A stretch of DNA of 21,773 nt from positions 1 through 21,773 of the forward strand of contig JALSHM010000164.1 in assembly GCA_026982235.1 (NCBI GenBank), read 5' to 3'. Positions 1-7,370 of the stretch are shown here, piece by piece. Numbering within the stretch: position 1 is the stretch's first letter; each line of letters opens with the position of its first letter. The DNA comes from Robiginitomaculum sp. (GTDB lineage Bacteria; Pseudomonadota; Alphaproteobacteria; Caulobacterales; Maricaulaceae). The notes beneath the pieces are model-generated. The model was given only the letters and a program-made list of their open reading frames with translations. It had not been told where the DNA came from and searched no databases. Made by a program: the position numbers and the translations under genes.

Positions 1-900
1 TAAATCAATCCCCGCAGTGTGCGCAATGAGCAAAGCACATGCTGCATTCTCAACCCAATGCTCTCCTGCGATCGGCAGTTCCACATTATAGGTCTGCCCC
101 GCAATATTTATGCTAGATATACTTCCATGAGGGTTTTGTTGTGACCGTGTGATCACTGCGTCAGCATGGGCGCACCAACCAAATGATAGCCAATCCCCTT
201 GACTATTTCCCTTACAGTACGTGCGTAGAATATCAAAATAATCGCTATCCTTCGGCAAAATAGCTACGCCCCCGTCTGCCAATCCAGACAATATTTCCGC
301 CTTGGCTTTTGCAATTTCCTCAACTGATTTAAAGTGCGCCAGATGAGCCGGTGCGACTTTGGTGATAACCGCAATATCCGGACGGACAATCTTGGTCAGC
401 GCCGCCAATTCGCCAGCATGATTCATACCCATTTCAAACACACCATACTCAGTGTCCTGCGCCATGCCAGCCAAAGTGAATGGCACGCCCCAATGATTGT
501 TAAACGATTTGATTGAGTTGTGAGTTTTGCCAGCGGCACGGCAGATTTGCGCGACCATTTCTTTGACGCTGGTTTTGCCAACACTACCGGTAATCGCAAT
601 GCGTGTAGCTCCAGAGCGTTTACGCGCAGCAATCGCCAAATCTTCAAGGGCTTTTAGACTGTCCTCAACAATAAGCGCCGGCACGTCCTCAATCGAATGT
701 TCGGATATCACCGCACCTGCACCCTTTTCCAAGGCCGCCGGAATAAAGTCGTGACCATCACGAATGTCTTTGAGGGGAATAAACAACTGCCCTTCTTTGA
801 GTGAACGTGTGTCGATGGATAGACCGTTTACAGACCAGTTCCCAACCGCTTTACCACCAGTAGCTCTCGCAGCATCCATATGTGTCCAAAGCACGCTCAT
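1..900 (-). CDS. murF: UDP-N-acetylmuramoyl-tripeptide--D-alanyl-D-alanine ligase (MurF), C-terminus beyond window
   Basis: MurF adds D-Ala-D-Ala to UDP-MurNAc-tripeptide in the cytoplasm, the last soluble step of peptidoglycan precursor synthesis. The frame is open from an ATG at 900 to the left edge, giving 300 codons without a stop; full-length MurF is about 450-480 residues, so roughly the last third is missing. The start reads MSVLWTHMDAARATGG, followed by the Mur-ligase N-terminal pattern SIDTRSLKEGQLFIPL. The ATP-binding P-loop ITGSVGKTSVKE sits near residue 105, and later come NNHWGVPFTL, FEMGMNHAGEL and VAPAHLAHF, all typical of MurF rather than MurE. The start codon overlaps the murE stop as ATGA at 897-900, so the two are probably translationally coupled. 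No frameshift is seen in the visible part. Confidence 0.96.
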   Translation of the reverse strand, partial: MSVLWTHMDAARATGGKAVGNWSVNGLSIDTRSLKEGQLFIPLKDIRDGHDFIPAALEKGAGAVISEHSIEDVPALIVEDSLKALEDLAIAARKRSGATRIAITGSVGKTSVKEMVAQICRAAGKTHNSIKSFNNHWGVPFTLAGMAQDTEYGVFEMGMNHAGELAALTKIVRPDIAVITKVAPAHLAHFKSVEEIAKAKAEILSGLADGGVAILPKDSDYFDILRTYCKGNSQGDWLSFGWCAHADAVITRSQQNPHGSISSINIAGQTYNVELPIAGEHWVENAACALLIAHTAGIDL

Positions 901-2324
901 GACAACAACCCTCGGGCGACTTCAACATCACTAAAGGGAATGACTTTATCACCAACGATTTGCCCTTGTTCATGGCCTTTACCCGCAATTACCAGACAAT
1001 CACCCTTGCCAAGCAAGGAAACACCGTGTGCAATCGCTTCGGTTCTATCGCCTATTTCAGCGGCATCAGGACAGCCAACTAGAACAGCTTTACGAATTTC
1101 GGCAGGGATTTCGGTGCGAGGGTTATCATCCGTAACAATCACCATATCAGCCAGCTTATCGGCGATCCGCCCCATTTTAGGTCGCTTGTCCGGGTCACGG
1201 TCACCCCCGCAGCCAAAGACGACAATAATTCGCCCCATTGTATGCGGGCGGACACCGCGCAGGAGCTTCTCCAGCCCGTCCGGGGTATGTGCAAAATCTA
1301 CGAATACAGGCGCCCCCATTTTCGTGCGCCCAGCCAATTCCATACGACCGGCGACGCCTTCTAAATGCGCCAAAGCCGCCAGTGCAACATCTTGCGGCAC
1401 GCCCGTTTTAACCGCTAAGCCAAGCGCACTCACAGCGTTCAAGACTTGAAATTCTCCGGCCAATGGCAGAACAAGCTTTATTCGTTTATCACCCCAAACC
1501 AATTCTAGGATTTGACTTGATGCACGGGGGGTTAATTCTGCGATGCGAATATCACCTCCCGACCAACCGACCCGCATGACATCCAAACCAGAGGCCTCTG
1601 CCAAGTCCGCCATGCGCTGGCCATACTCGCCGTCGACATTCATAACTGCCGGAATGTTTTTGGGCGCTAATTCTGTGAACAAGCGAGATTTGGCGGTGAA
1701 ATATTCTTCCATAGTGTTGTGATAATCGAAATGGTCTTGACTGAGGTTGGTAAATCCAACCGCAGCCAATTTCACCCCGTCTAGGCGGTATTGCTGCAGA
1801 CCATGAGAAGAGGCCTCCATACCCGCATGAGTGATGCCGGATCGTGCTAATTCTTGTAAAGTCTGGTGCAATGCAACCGCGTCCGGTGTCGTATGCTTAA
1901 GAGGCAGGACGCCGTTTTTTTTCGTCACACCCAGCGTGCCAAAACAGGCGGCATTTAAGCCCGCATAGTCCCAAATTTGCCGTAGAAATTCTATGGTCGA
2001 GCTTTTGCCATTTGTCCCGGTCATCGCGACCATGGTTTCAGGTTGGCCTGCATACAAACGTGCGGCGATTTGCGCATATAATTGGCGCGGTTTCTTATGG
2101 GCAATATATGGAACGGGCATTGCGGCCAAACCCGGTAAGCTCAATATAGCAGATGCGCCGTTCTCCAAAGCACTTTCAATAAAATCCCGACCATCGGCCT
2201 GGGTGCCAGGCAGTGCCGCAAACAGGCTCCCGGCGCACACCGCACGACTATCTGCGGTCAAGCTGGTTATTTTCACATCTAACCCGGCCAATTTTTGCGG
2301 CGCTATTAGAGCGGAAAGCATCAT
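897..2324 (-). CDS. murE: UDP-N-acetylmuramoyl-L-alanyl-D-glutamate--2,6-diaminopimelate ligase (MurE)
   Basis: MurE joins meso-diaminopimelate to UDP-MurNAc-L-Ala-D-Glu in the cytoplasm. The 475-residue product has the usual family length. The N-terminal uridine-binding domain includes LTADSRAV (about 22-29) and GSLFAALPG. The ATP-binding loop TGTNGKSS is at 102-109. EASSHGL at 170-176 and the lysine in TAKSRLF (K212, expected to be carbamylated) belong to the central domain. DDNPRTE at 399-405 carries the DNPR signature of enzymes that select meso-DAP rather than lysine, which fits a Gram-negative cell wall. The start ATG at 2324 overlaps the ftsI stop (ATGA, 2321-2324); a second Met follows immediately but the overlap favours the first. 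The stop overlaps the murF start in the same way. Confidence 0.97.
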   Translation of the reverse strand: MMLSALIAPQKLAGLDVKITSLTADSRAVCAGSLFAALPGTQADGRDFIESALENGASAILSLPGLAAMPVPYIAHKKPRQLYAQIAARLYAGQPETMVAMTGTNGKSSTIEFLRQIWDYAGLNAACFGTLGVTKKNGVLPLKHTTPDAVALHQTLQELARSGITHAGMEASSHGLQQYRLDGVKLAAVGFTNLSQDHFDYHNTMEEYFTAKSRLFTELAPKNIPAVMNVDGEYGQRMADLAEASGLDVMRVGWSGGDIRIAELTPRASSQILELVWGDKRIKLVLPLAGEFQVLNAVSALGLAVKTGVPQDVALAALAHLEGVAGRMELAGRTKMGAPVFVDFAHTPDGLEKLLRGVRPHTMGRIIVVFGCGGDRDPDKRPKMGRIADKLADMVIVTDDNPRTEIPAEIRKAVLVGCPDAAEIGDRTEAIAHGVSLLGKGDCLVIAGKGHEQGQIVGDKVIPFSDVEVARGLLS

Positions 2325-4024
2325 TGACTGCCCCCTATTTTCGCAGGTTTGTGTGCGGCCATTTTAACGGTTTTACGTACGCCAAGTACGGGCGCAATCC
2401 GTTCAACAACCGCACCAGCCGTTATAGCCGCATTCCAGCCCGCCGTAGCATAGCCCCAACTGCCCTCATAAGCCTTCGGTTCATCATACACTATAAACAC
2501 AAGATAATGGGGATCACTGTAGGGAAAAGCAGCGACGAATGTAGTCACCAAGCGTTTTCTTGCGTATTCGCCGTTGATCAATTTTTCCGCCGTTCCGGTC
2601 TTACCCATAAGCTCATAGCCTTCGACGGCGGCATTTCTGCCAGTACCATTGGTCACAACATAACGCATCGAATCGACTACATGCTGGGACGTTTCGCTTG
2701 AAACGGCACGATGAGATTTTATAGCCTGGCCAATCTTCTGCTTCTCTATAGTCGGAGCAATATAATTCCCACCGTTCAAAAGCGCCGCTAGTGCAGTCGC
2801 CAAAGCCAATGGAGTCACGGAAATTCCGTGGCCGTAAGACACAGTGGCAATCGTAATGTCCTGCCATTCACGCGCAACCAAAGGTGCCGCACTTTCTTTA
2901 AGCTCCATAGGGACACGATCAAACAAGCCGAGCCGTTTCAGCAGATCTTGCTGAGCATCGCCGCCCGCCCTTAGCGCAAGCAAAGACACGCCACGATTAG
3001 AGGACTTGGCCAAAATATCATCGACACCCATGGGCTCATACACCGGATGGTCATCTTTGATGGATTTGGTTTGTATGACTAATGGTTTATGCACAGGCAG
3101 TTTCTCCCCGTCTTTCACAACGCCCGCTTCATGTGCCAGCGCTATTGTAATTGGCTTGAAGGTTGAACCCAGTTCGTAAAGTTGCATTGAGGCACGGTTA
3201 AGGCGATTATTGGGCAATGTTGCGCCGGATTGGTTTGGATTGAAATCCGGTAGCGAAGCCATCGCCAGAATCTCTCCGGTCTTAATATTCAACACAACAC
3301 CAGACGCCGCCAAAGCTGCGTATTTCTCCATGCCCACACCTAACTCATCAGCCAAAGCAAATTGGACGCGCATATCAATAGACAATTTTATTGGCGCAGC
3401 ATTCTTCTCGGACAAGCGCTTATCAAATGCCCGCTCAACACCCGCAGTGCCGTTAAGATCTATGTCCGTAAAACCCAGTACATGCGCAGCAAGGTTTCCG
3501 CGCGGATACACGCGCTTAGGTTCAACTTGAAAACCAAGCTCAGGTAGCCCCAAAGAAAACACTAATTGCCGCTCTTTGGGCGTCAAATTTCGCTTAATCC
3601 AAACAAAGGACTTTTTCGAAGTCAACCGCTCCTCAACAATCGCTGGATCAAGATCTGGCAGAACAGAAATAATCGCCTCGGTCGAAGCTACAGCATCCCA
3701 AACTTTACGCGGATCAGCATAGAGGGAATATGTTTCCAAACTAGTCGCTAGCAACTCCCCATTGCGATCAACTATGTCCGCGCGTGTTTTGACTTGGTTG
3801 GCGGCCATAGGTGTAAATACTTTTGGGGTGCGCAGAAGAGAGACTTCTGCTAATCTCGAAATCAAAAGCAAAAGGAATAAAGCAAAAATAACCATCCCCA
3901 TGACGATACGCACTCGCGCTTGGCGAATAAATTTTTGCTCTTCGTCTTGCACATTCAACGACGGCACACTCTCTAGGAAAGCGTCTTTTGTAGACATGCC
4001 TGACAAAATAGATGTATTATTCAT
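2321..4024 (-). CDS. ftsI: Septal peptidoglycan transpeptidase FtsI (PBP3)
   Basis: FtsI cross-links peptidoglycan at the division septum, working with FtsW and the FtsQLB complex in the inner membrane. The 567-residue protein begins with a cytoplasmic tail of about 38 residues, then one membrane segment (about 39-57, VRIVMGMVIFALFLLLLIS), a dimerisation/pedestal region containing RADIVDRNGELLA (81-93), and the penicillin-binding transpeptidase domain. The three active-site motifs are visible: STFK at 287-290 with the acyl-serine S287, SSN at 341-343, and KTG at 475-477 in MGKTGTAEK. There is no N-terminal glycosyltransferase domain, so it is a class B PBP. The start at 4024 overlaps the ftsL stop (ATGA). 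Position between ftsL and murE supports FtsI over other class B PBPs. Confidence 0.96.
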   Translation of the reverse strand: MNNTSILSGMSTKDAFLESVPSLNVQDEEQKFIRQARVRIVMGMVIFALFLLLLISRLAEVSLLRTPKVFTPMAANQVKTRADIVDRNGELLATSLETYSLYADPRKVWDAVASTEAIISVLPDLDPAIVEERLTSKKSFVWIKRNLTPKERQLVFSLGLPELGFQVEPKRVYPRGNLAAHVLGFTDIDLNGTAGVERAFDKRLSEKNAAPIKLSIDMRVQFALADELGVGMEKYAALAASGVVLNIKTGEILAMASLPDFNPNQSGATLPNNRLNRASMQLYELGSTFKPITIALAHEAGVVKDGEKLPVHKPLVIQTKSIKDDHPVYEPMGVDDILAKSSNRGVSLLALRAGGDAQQDLLKRLGLFDRVPMELKESAAPLVAREWQDITIATVSYGHGISVTPLALATALAALLNGGNYIAPTIEKQKIGQAIKSHRAVSSETSQHVVDSMRYVVTNGTGRNAAVEGYELMGKTGTAEKLINGEYARKRLVTTFVAAFPYSDPHYLVFIVYDEPKAYEGSWGYATAGWNAAITAGAVVERIAPVLGVRKTVKMAAHKPAKIGGSQ

Positions 4025-4353
4025 CGCTGACCCTCAACTTTTTGTGCCAGCTCCTGAGTCGCTTGCTTCAAAGTCATGGTGCGCTGTGTAGGCGTCGGCT
4101 GCAACCCCAATTGATCCACAGCTAAAGCACGCAACCTCTCTGGGCTCTCCAAGTGCGCAATCTCCGCCGACAATATCTGCACGACTTGGCGCTCATGAGC
4201 CAAGGATCGCTCCAAGGTATAAACGCGTGACTTCGCCTCTAACGTCTGCGCTTTAATGGCATACAAAGCCACCAACAAGCCGACAAAAATCAACATAGGC
4301 GCAATCAGGCCTACACGCGATCGGCGTACAATCGTGGCATGAGCATATCTCAT
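4021..4353 (-). CDS. ftsL: Cell division protein FtsL-like
   Basis: The product is a small bitopic membrane protein of 110 residues with a short basic N-terminus, one membrane segment (about 14-34, VGLIAPMLIFVGLLVALYAIK) and a periplasmic helical region (about 36-75) with heptad-like leucines, expected to form a coiled coil with FtsB. FtsL proteins are poorly conserved, so the call rests mainly on topology, size and position between rsmH and ftsI in the dcw order. The conserved-looking tail LRALAVDQLGLQPTPTQR matches the pattern common after the coiled coil in alphaproteobacterial FtsL. Both ends overlap neighbours by ATGA (4350-4353 with rsmH, 4021-4024 with ftsI), which also fixes the start. 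Confidence 0.87.
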   Translation of the reverse strand: MRYAHATIVRRSRVGLIAPMLIFVGLLVALYAIKAQTLEAKSRVYTLERSLAHERQVVQILSAEIAHLESPERLRALAVDQLGLQPTPTQRTMTLKQATQELAQKVEGQR

Positions 4354-5384
4354 GACGCTAACTTTCGCAGGTCATCTAGACTAGGTGCGCGCGGCAAGAG
4401 TGCCGCACCTATATTATTACCACCAACCTCACTATCGGACCAAGCCGCAGCACTGGTGCGCACGGCAAAACGCAGCCGAGCCGACCGCGCCCGGGGGTTT
4501 CGCGCCAACTCCTGCTTGGATGCCGTCACACCTGAACGCCTAACTAGCTTGAATGAAGGCATATCCTCACCCGCCCCCATACTAGCACTTTGGGGCGGCA
4601 AGTGGCGTGACCCTCCCCGACCCTCACCGCTTCGGTTCCGTAAAAAAGTTTTGACGATGCGATCTTCGAGGGAGTGAAAACTAACCACCACCAAACGCCC
4701 GCCAGGCTTCAGAACACGCTCCGCCGCCAATAAAGCACGTACCAATTCGCCAAGCTCGTCATTAACATAAACCCTAAGCGCCTGAAACACCTTGGTGGCA
4801 GGGTGCCGCTTACCGCCGCCGCCCAGAGCCTTGGTCACTATATCCGCCAATTGCAGCGTTGTCTCAATAGGTGCTTCATCACGGGCACGAACGATGAAAT
4901 CCGCACAACGGCGGGCACGCCGCTCTTCGCCGTACACCTTAAATATTTGCTGTAAGTCGTTACGAGATAAAAACTTTATTGCATCCACTGCACTAAGGCC
5001 ACCCCCAGCCATTCGCATATCCAGTGGCCCATCCCGCATGAAAGAAAACCCGCGCTTATCTTGATCAAGCTGCATAGACGATACGCCTATATCCAAAACA
5101 ACACCATCAACCAACCCCCCAGCACTGACCTCATCAAGCTTGGAAAACTCACTTTTTACAAAGGTAAAACGAGAACCAAACTCGCCACGAACCACATCCA
5201 CATAGGGGGCAACACTCGGATCTCGATCGAGGCCGATAACTTGACAATTTGCGGATCGCAAAATATGCGATGTATAGCCACCTGCACCGAATGTGCCATC
5301 AATATAGGTTTCGCCGTCCGTCGGATGCAGCGCCGCCAAGACTTCGTCCATCAAAACCGGAATATGACTAGCCGCACTACTCAT
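4350..5384 (-). CDS. rsmH: 16S rRNA (cytosine-1402-N4)-methyltransferase RsmH (MraW)
   Basis: RsmH methylates N4 of C1402 in the 16S rRNA decoding site using S-adenosylmethionine. I place the start at ATG 5384, giving 344 residues and the normal N-terminus MSSAASHIPVLMDEVLAALHP; a longer open frame reaching 5498 only adds residues encoded inside mraZ. SAM-binding DGTFGAGGYT is at 29-38 and VLDIGVSSMQLD near 96-107, followed by RGFSFMRDGPLDMRM, a highly conserved RsmH block. HSLEDRIVK near the C-terminus and the HPATK-FQALR motif (read as KRHPATKVFQALRVYVN) are also family signatures. The start overlaps the mraZ stop and the stop overlaps the ftsL start (ATGA in both cases). The C-terminal tail after about 300 is rich in Arg, Ser and Ala and less conserved. 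Confidence 0.97.
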   Translation of the reverse strand: MSSAASHIPVLMDEVLAALHPTDGETYIDGTFGAGGYTSHILRSANCQVIGLDRDPSVAPYVDVVRGEFGSRFTFVKSEFSKLDEVSAGGLVDGVVLDIGVSSMQLDQDKRGFSFMRDGPLDMRMAGGGLSAVDAIKFLSRNDLQQIFKVYGEERRARRCADFIVRARDEAPIETTLQLADIVTKALGGGGKRHPATKVFQALRVYVNDELGELVRALLAAERVLKPGGRLVVVSFHSLEDRIVKTFLRNRSGEGRGGSRHLPPQSASMGAGEDMPSFKLVRRSGVTASKQELARNPRARSARLRFAVRTSAAAWSDSEVGGNNIGAALLPRAPSLDDLRKLAS

Positions 5385-5872
5385 ATATCTAAACCTTGCC
5401 CAGCCCCCACCTTTATTTTCGCATATAGAGCTTGGCGGGTATCTTTGGCCAATTTGCGCACCTGTTTTGCCTTGGCCAAATAAGCATCTGCATCCCAAAT
5501 TTCAAACCGTTCCCCCATACCAACAAAAGTCACCTGCTTATCCAACCCGGCAAATTCAGCCAATTCCTTCGGCAGTGACACGCGACCACTAGCATCAAAA
5601 CCAAGGCGAAAGCTTTCACCAAAATAAGCCCGCTCAAATGCAATACGAGCATGATCATGCGGCTCTAGGTTTTTCAGCAAATCCAGCTTGCTACGCACCA
5701 GCGCCATGCCACCGCCCTCAAGCCACTTACCTTCCAAGCTCGGCCAGACAACAATACCGTCAAACTCATCATTATTTTCAAGGCCACCAAGAGCTATCGC
5801 TGTGCGAAAATCCGCAGGCACAGATACACGGCCTTTGGCGTCCAAAGCATTGGTAAAGCGCGATAAAAACAT
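5381..5872 (-). CDS. mraZ: Transcriptional regulator MraZ
   Basis: MraZ is a ring-forming DNA-binding protein with two SpoVT/AbrB-like half domains that represses its own dcw promoter in the species studied. The start at ATG 5872 gives 163 residues beginning MFLSRFTNALDAKGRVSVPA, the canonical MraZ N-terminus, and is preceded by a strong Shine-Dalgarno GGGGAGGA. A longer frame reaching 5923 would add 17 residues with no family match. Both DNA-binding DxKGR/DxxGR motifs are present: DAKGRVSVP near residue 11 and DASGRVSLP near residue 90. The stop overlaps rsmH by ATGA (5381-5384). It is the first gene of the cluster, and a matching TGGGA repeat lies about 70 bp upstream. Confidence 0.95.
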   Translation of the reverse strand: MFLSRFTNALDAKGRVSVPADFRTAIALGGLENNDEFDGIVVWPSLEGKWLEGGGMALVRSKLDLLKNLEPHDHARIAFERAYFGESFRLGFDASGRVSLPKELAEFAGLDKQVTFVGMGERFEIWDADAYLAKAKQVRKLAKDTRQALYAKIKVGAGQGLDI

Positions 5873-5938
5873 AGCTTCCTCCCCACAACCATAAAGGCTA
5901 GAATGCAGCAAGATGCTTGCCACTCAATATCTATACTA

Positions 5939-5953
5939 TGGGATTATATGGGA
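5939..5953. promoter_or_regulatory. Candidate MraZ operator (TGGGA direct repeat)
   Basis: The plus strand reads TGGGA at 5939-5943 and again at 5949-5953, an exact direct repeat with a 5-nt spacer and 10-bp period. A degenerate third copy, TGCCA, continues the same register at 5959-5963. MraZ proteins are known to bind TGGGN repeats with 5-nt spacing upstream of mraZ in E. coli. The site lies 67 bp upstream of the mraZ start. I am not sure that the orientation relative to mraZ matches the E. coli arrangement. Confidence 0.55.
5943..5948 (-). promoter_or_regulatory. Probable -10 element of the mraZ (dcw) promoter
   Basis: On the minus strand this is a perfect TATAAT, about 70 bp upstream of mraZ. 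It lies between and touches the two TGGGA copies, so MraZ bound there would occlude RNA polymerase. No convincing TTGACA-like -35 element is seen 16-18 bp upstream, so the promoter call is tentative. Confidence 0.45.
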
Positions 5954-6174
5954 TGCAATGCCATTTTATCATTTTATTAAGCATAAATCGAGGCATCTGG
6001 GAAAAATCTTAGAACGTAAATGGAACCTGCAAGCAAGCTTAGTGCAAAAAAGATAAGCGCCAGCGCATTCCCCGATACTTCAATGTAAATAGCACGGGAA
6101 ATTACGCCAAGGATTTAGGCCGCGACGGTACAGGGGTTTAGAGCAGAACTTATCTAATAAGTCCTACCCCTAGC

Positions 6175-7125
6175 CTAATGCACGCGCTTATAGGGCTTGG
6201 TGACGGTTTTAATAAAACCGTCCACATCCATATCAAGCTTATAATGCACCCAATCTATACGGCGAAACTTCTTGCGTGTTCCCATTTTCTGCAAGGCTCG
6301 CCCCATGGCGACCTTCAGTAGCTTCACCAATATAGGAGTTTGCGCCCACGGCTTGGGGTTTGCAGAAAAACGGCGACGGAGCCACGCATTTGTAAAACTA
6401 CCAGCATTACGAAAAGCACTTTCAGCCGTTGAAAACTCCATAACCATGGAAACACAAAATGTCCGATTTTCCACTCTATGCGGCGAGGGGTGCGGCCAAC
6501 TGACCATCTCACCACCATATAAATCCGCTGGCTTGAGAATGGCACCATCGTCCATAGCGTAAGAAAAAGGCATGTCTTGATCAACCTCGCCGATTATAAT
6601 TTTCTCATACTCAATATCAGGCAAAAATTCGTCTGTAACTGGATACACCCACGCCTGCTTATGCCCCCTGATATGCCATAATAATGTAGTCGTCGGGTCG
6701 GCATGATAAGGCGTAGCAGCCGTTTTTGATGAGATTAAAATTCCGCCGCGACAATTACGCATAGCCTTGTTTTTACCTGTCTTTTCCTCCAGCTCATCAA
6801 GCAATTGGTCATAGACCTTTTGGTATTCCGGATGAACATTCATGGCTTCGCGCAGATTGATCCAGACGCGCGCATTGGTCTTGACAACTTTCATCATAGT
6901 CGCGCCGTCTGCACCAGAAAAATCTACTGTGACTTGCTTGTCAGGGTAATCAGGGTCACTTTCGACATATTGAAAGTCGATCAGATGACTAGGATGTTTG
7001 TCCAAGAGCCGAATTAAAGCTTCGTCAGAAAACAATCCTGTCTCCTCCATACGGTGCTTCGTGACGACAATCTCTTTACTATAATTATCGCGTTGCTCCT
7101 GCGACCACGCTTCTAACAATTCCAT
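6175..7125 (-). CDS. JmjC/cupin-like Fe(II) oxygenase domain protein
   Basis: This 316-residue protein resembles the bacterial cupin_8/JmjC-like family, whose members are Fe(II)- and 2-oxoglutarate-dependent hydroxylases; the substrate cannot be told from sequence. The core reads TPYHADPTTTLLWHIRGHKQ, giving an HxD pair at about H141 and D143, and a distal histidine in SWPHPSPHRVEN about 75 residues later, which together form the expected metal triad. No signal peptide or membrane segment is seen, so it should be cytosolic. I chose ATG 7125 because GGAGG sits 5 nt upstream; an in-frame GTG at 7143 and ATG at 7137 lack such a site. The C-terminal 80 residues are basic and helical. It stands alone between the dcw cluster and ccoN, divergent from ccoN; no functional link to either is evident. 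Confidence 0.8.
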   Translation of the reverse strand: MELLEAWSQEQRDNYSKEIVVTKHRMEETGLFSDEALIRLLDKHPSHLIDFQYVESDPDYPDKQVTVDFSGADGATMMKVVKTNARVWINLREAMNVHPEYQKVYDQLLDELEEKTGKNKAMRNCRGGILISSKTAATPYHADPTTTLLWHIRGHKQAWVYPVTDEFLPDIEYEKIIIGEVDQDMPFSYAMDDGAILKPADLYGGEMVSWPHPSPHRVENRTFCVSMVMEFSTAESAFRNAGSFTNAWLRRRFSANPKPWAQTPILVKLLKVAMGRALQKMGTRKKFRRIDWVHYKLDMDVDGFIKTVTKPYKRVH

Positions 7126-7249
7126 ATCAACCTCCATATTCACCAGGGCTTAATCAGCCAATTTCACTTCGGCACACTTGCACAAAGATGTTAACAATCA
7201 TGCAAAACACGCGCCTTTTTCGTCTAAACGGTGGGAGGTGTGCGAAGTT

Positions 7250-7277
7250 GTCGCAATTGGGCTGTAATAACTGCGAC
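7250..7277. repeat. Inverted repeat upstream of ccoN
   Basis: GTCGCA at 7250-7255 and TGCGAC at 7272-7277 form an inverted repeat of 6-bp arms with 16 nt between, about 95 bp upstream of the ccoN start in the divergent region shared with the cupin gene. GC-rich GNCGC/GCGNC half-sites are typical of RegA/PrrA/ActR response regulators, which control cbb3 oxidase genes in other alphaproteobacteria, but the half-site order and spacing here do not match that consensus well. No exact FNR/FixK box is present. Confidence 0.25.
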
Positions 7278-7370
7278 GTTTTGACCAAGTTTATCAATTG
7301 AAATTTAGGCACTAACAGATACTAATATTACAGATTCTTAATTTACCAATTTTGGACAGGGGGATAGCTT

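Larger units (their letters stand above)
5873..6174. other. Intergenic region between mraZ and the cupin gene
   Basis: These 302 bp hold the mraZ leader with its Shine-Dalgarno, the TATAAT element and the TGGGA repeat near 5940. An imperfect hairpin lies just downstream of the cupin gene stop: outer arms AGGGGT (6132-6137) and ACCCCT (6166-6171), inner arms ACTTAT (6148-6153) and ATAAGT (6157-6162). The hairpin could end transcription of the cupin gene but lacks a clear T-run. Nothing else recognisable is seen from about 5965 to 6130. Confidence 0.5.

Noticed and set aside
897..1449. Long plus-strand ORF opposite murE (880-1449)
   Set aside because: It is a shadow of the murE coding frame with low-complexity Pro/Ser/Thr composition and no RBS.
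5385..5498. N-terminal extension of RsmH by 38 residues
   Set aside because: The extra residues are encoded inside mraZ and do not resemble RsmH; the ATG at 5384 gives the canonical start and the ATGA overlap seen at all other junctions.
5873..5923. N-terminal extension of MraZ by 17 residues
   Set aside because: MFLSRFTNALDAKGR is the normal MraZ start and has a strong Shine-Dalgarno; the extension matches nothing.
7281..7297. FNR/FixK box upstream of ccoN
   Set aside because: TTGAC and ATCAA are separated by 7 nt rather than 4, so the dimer spacing is wrong.
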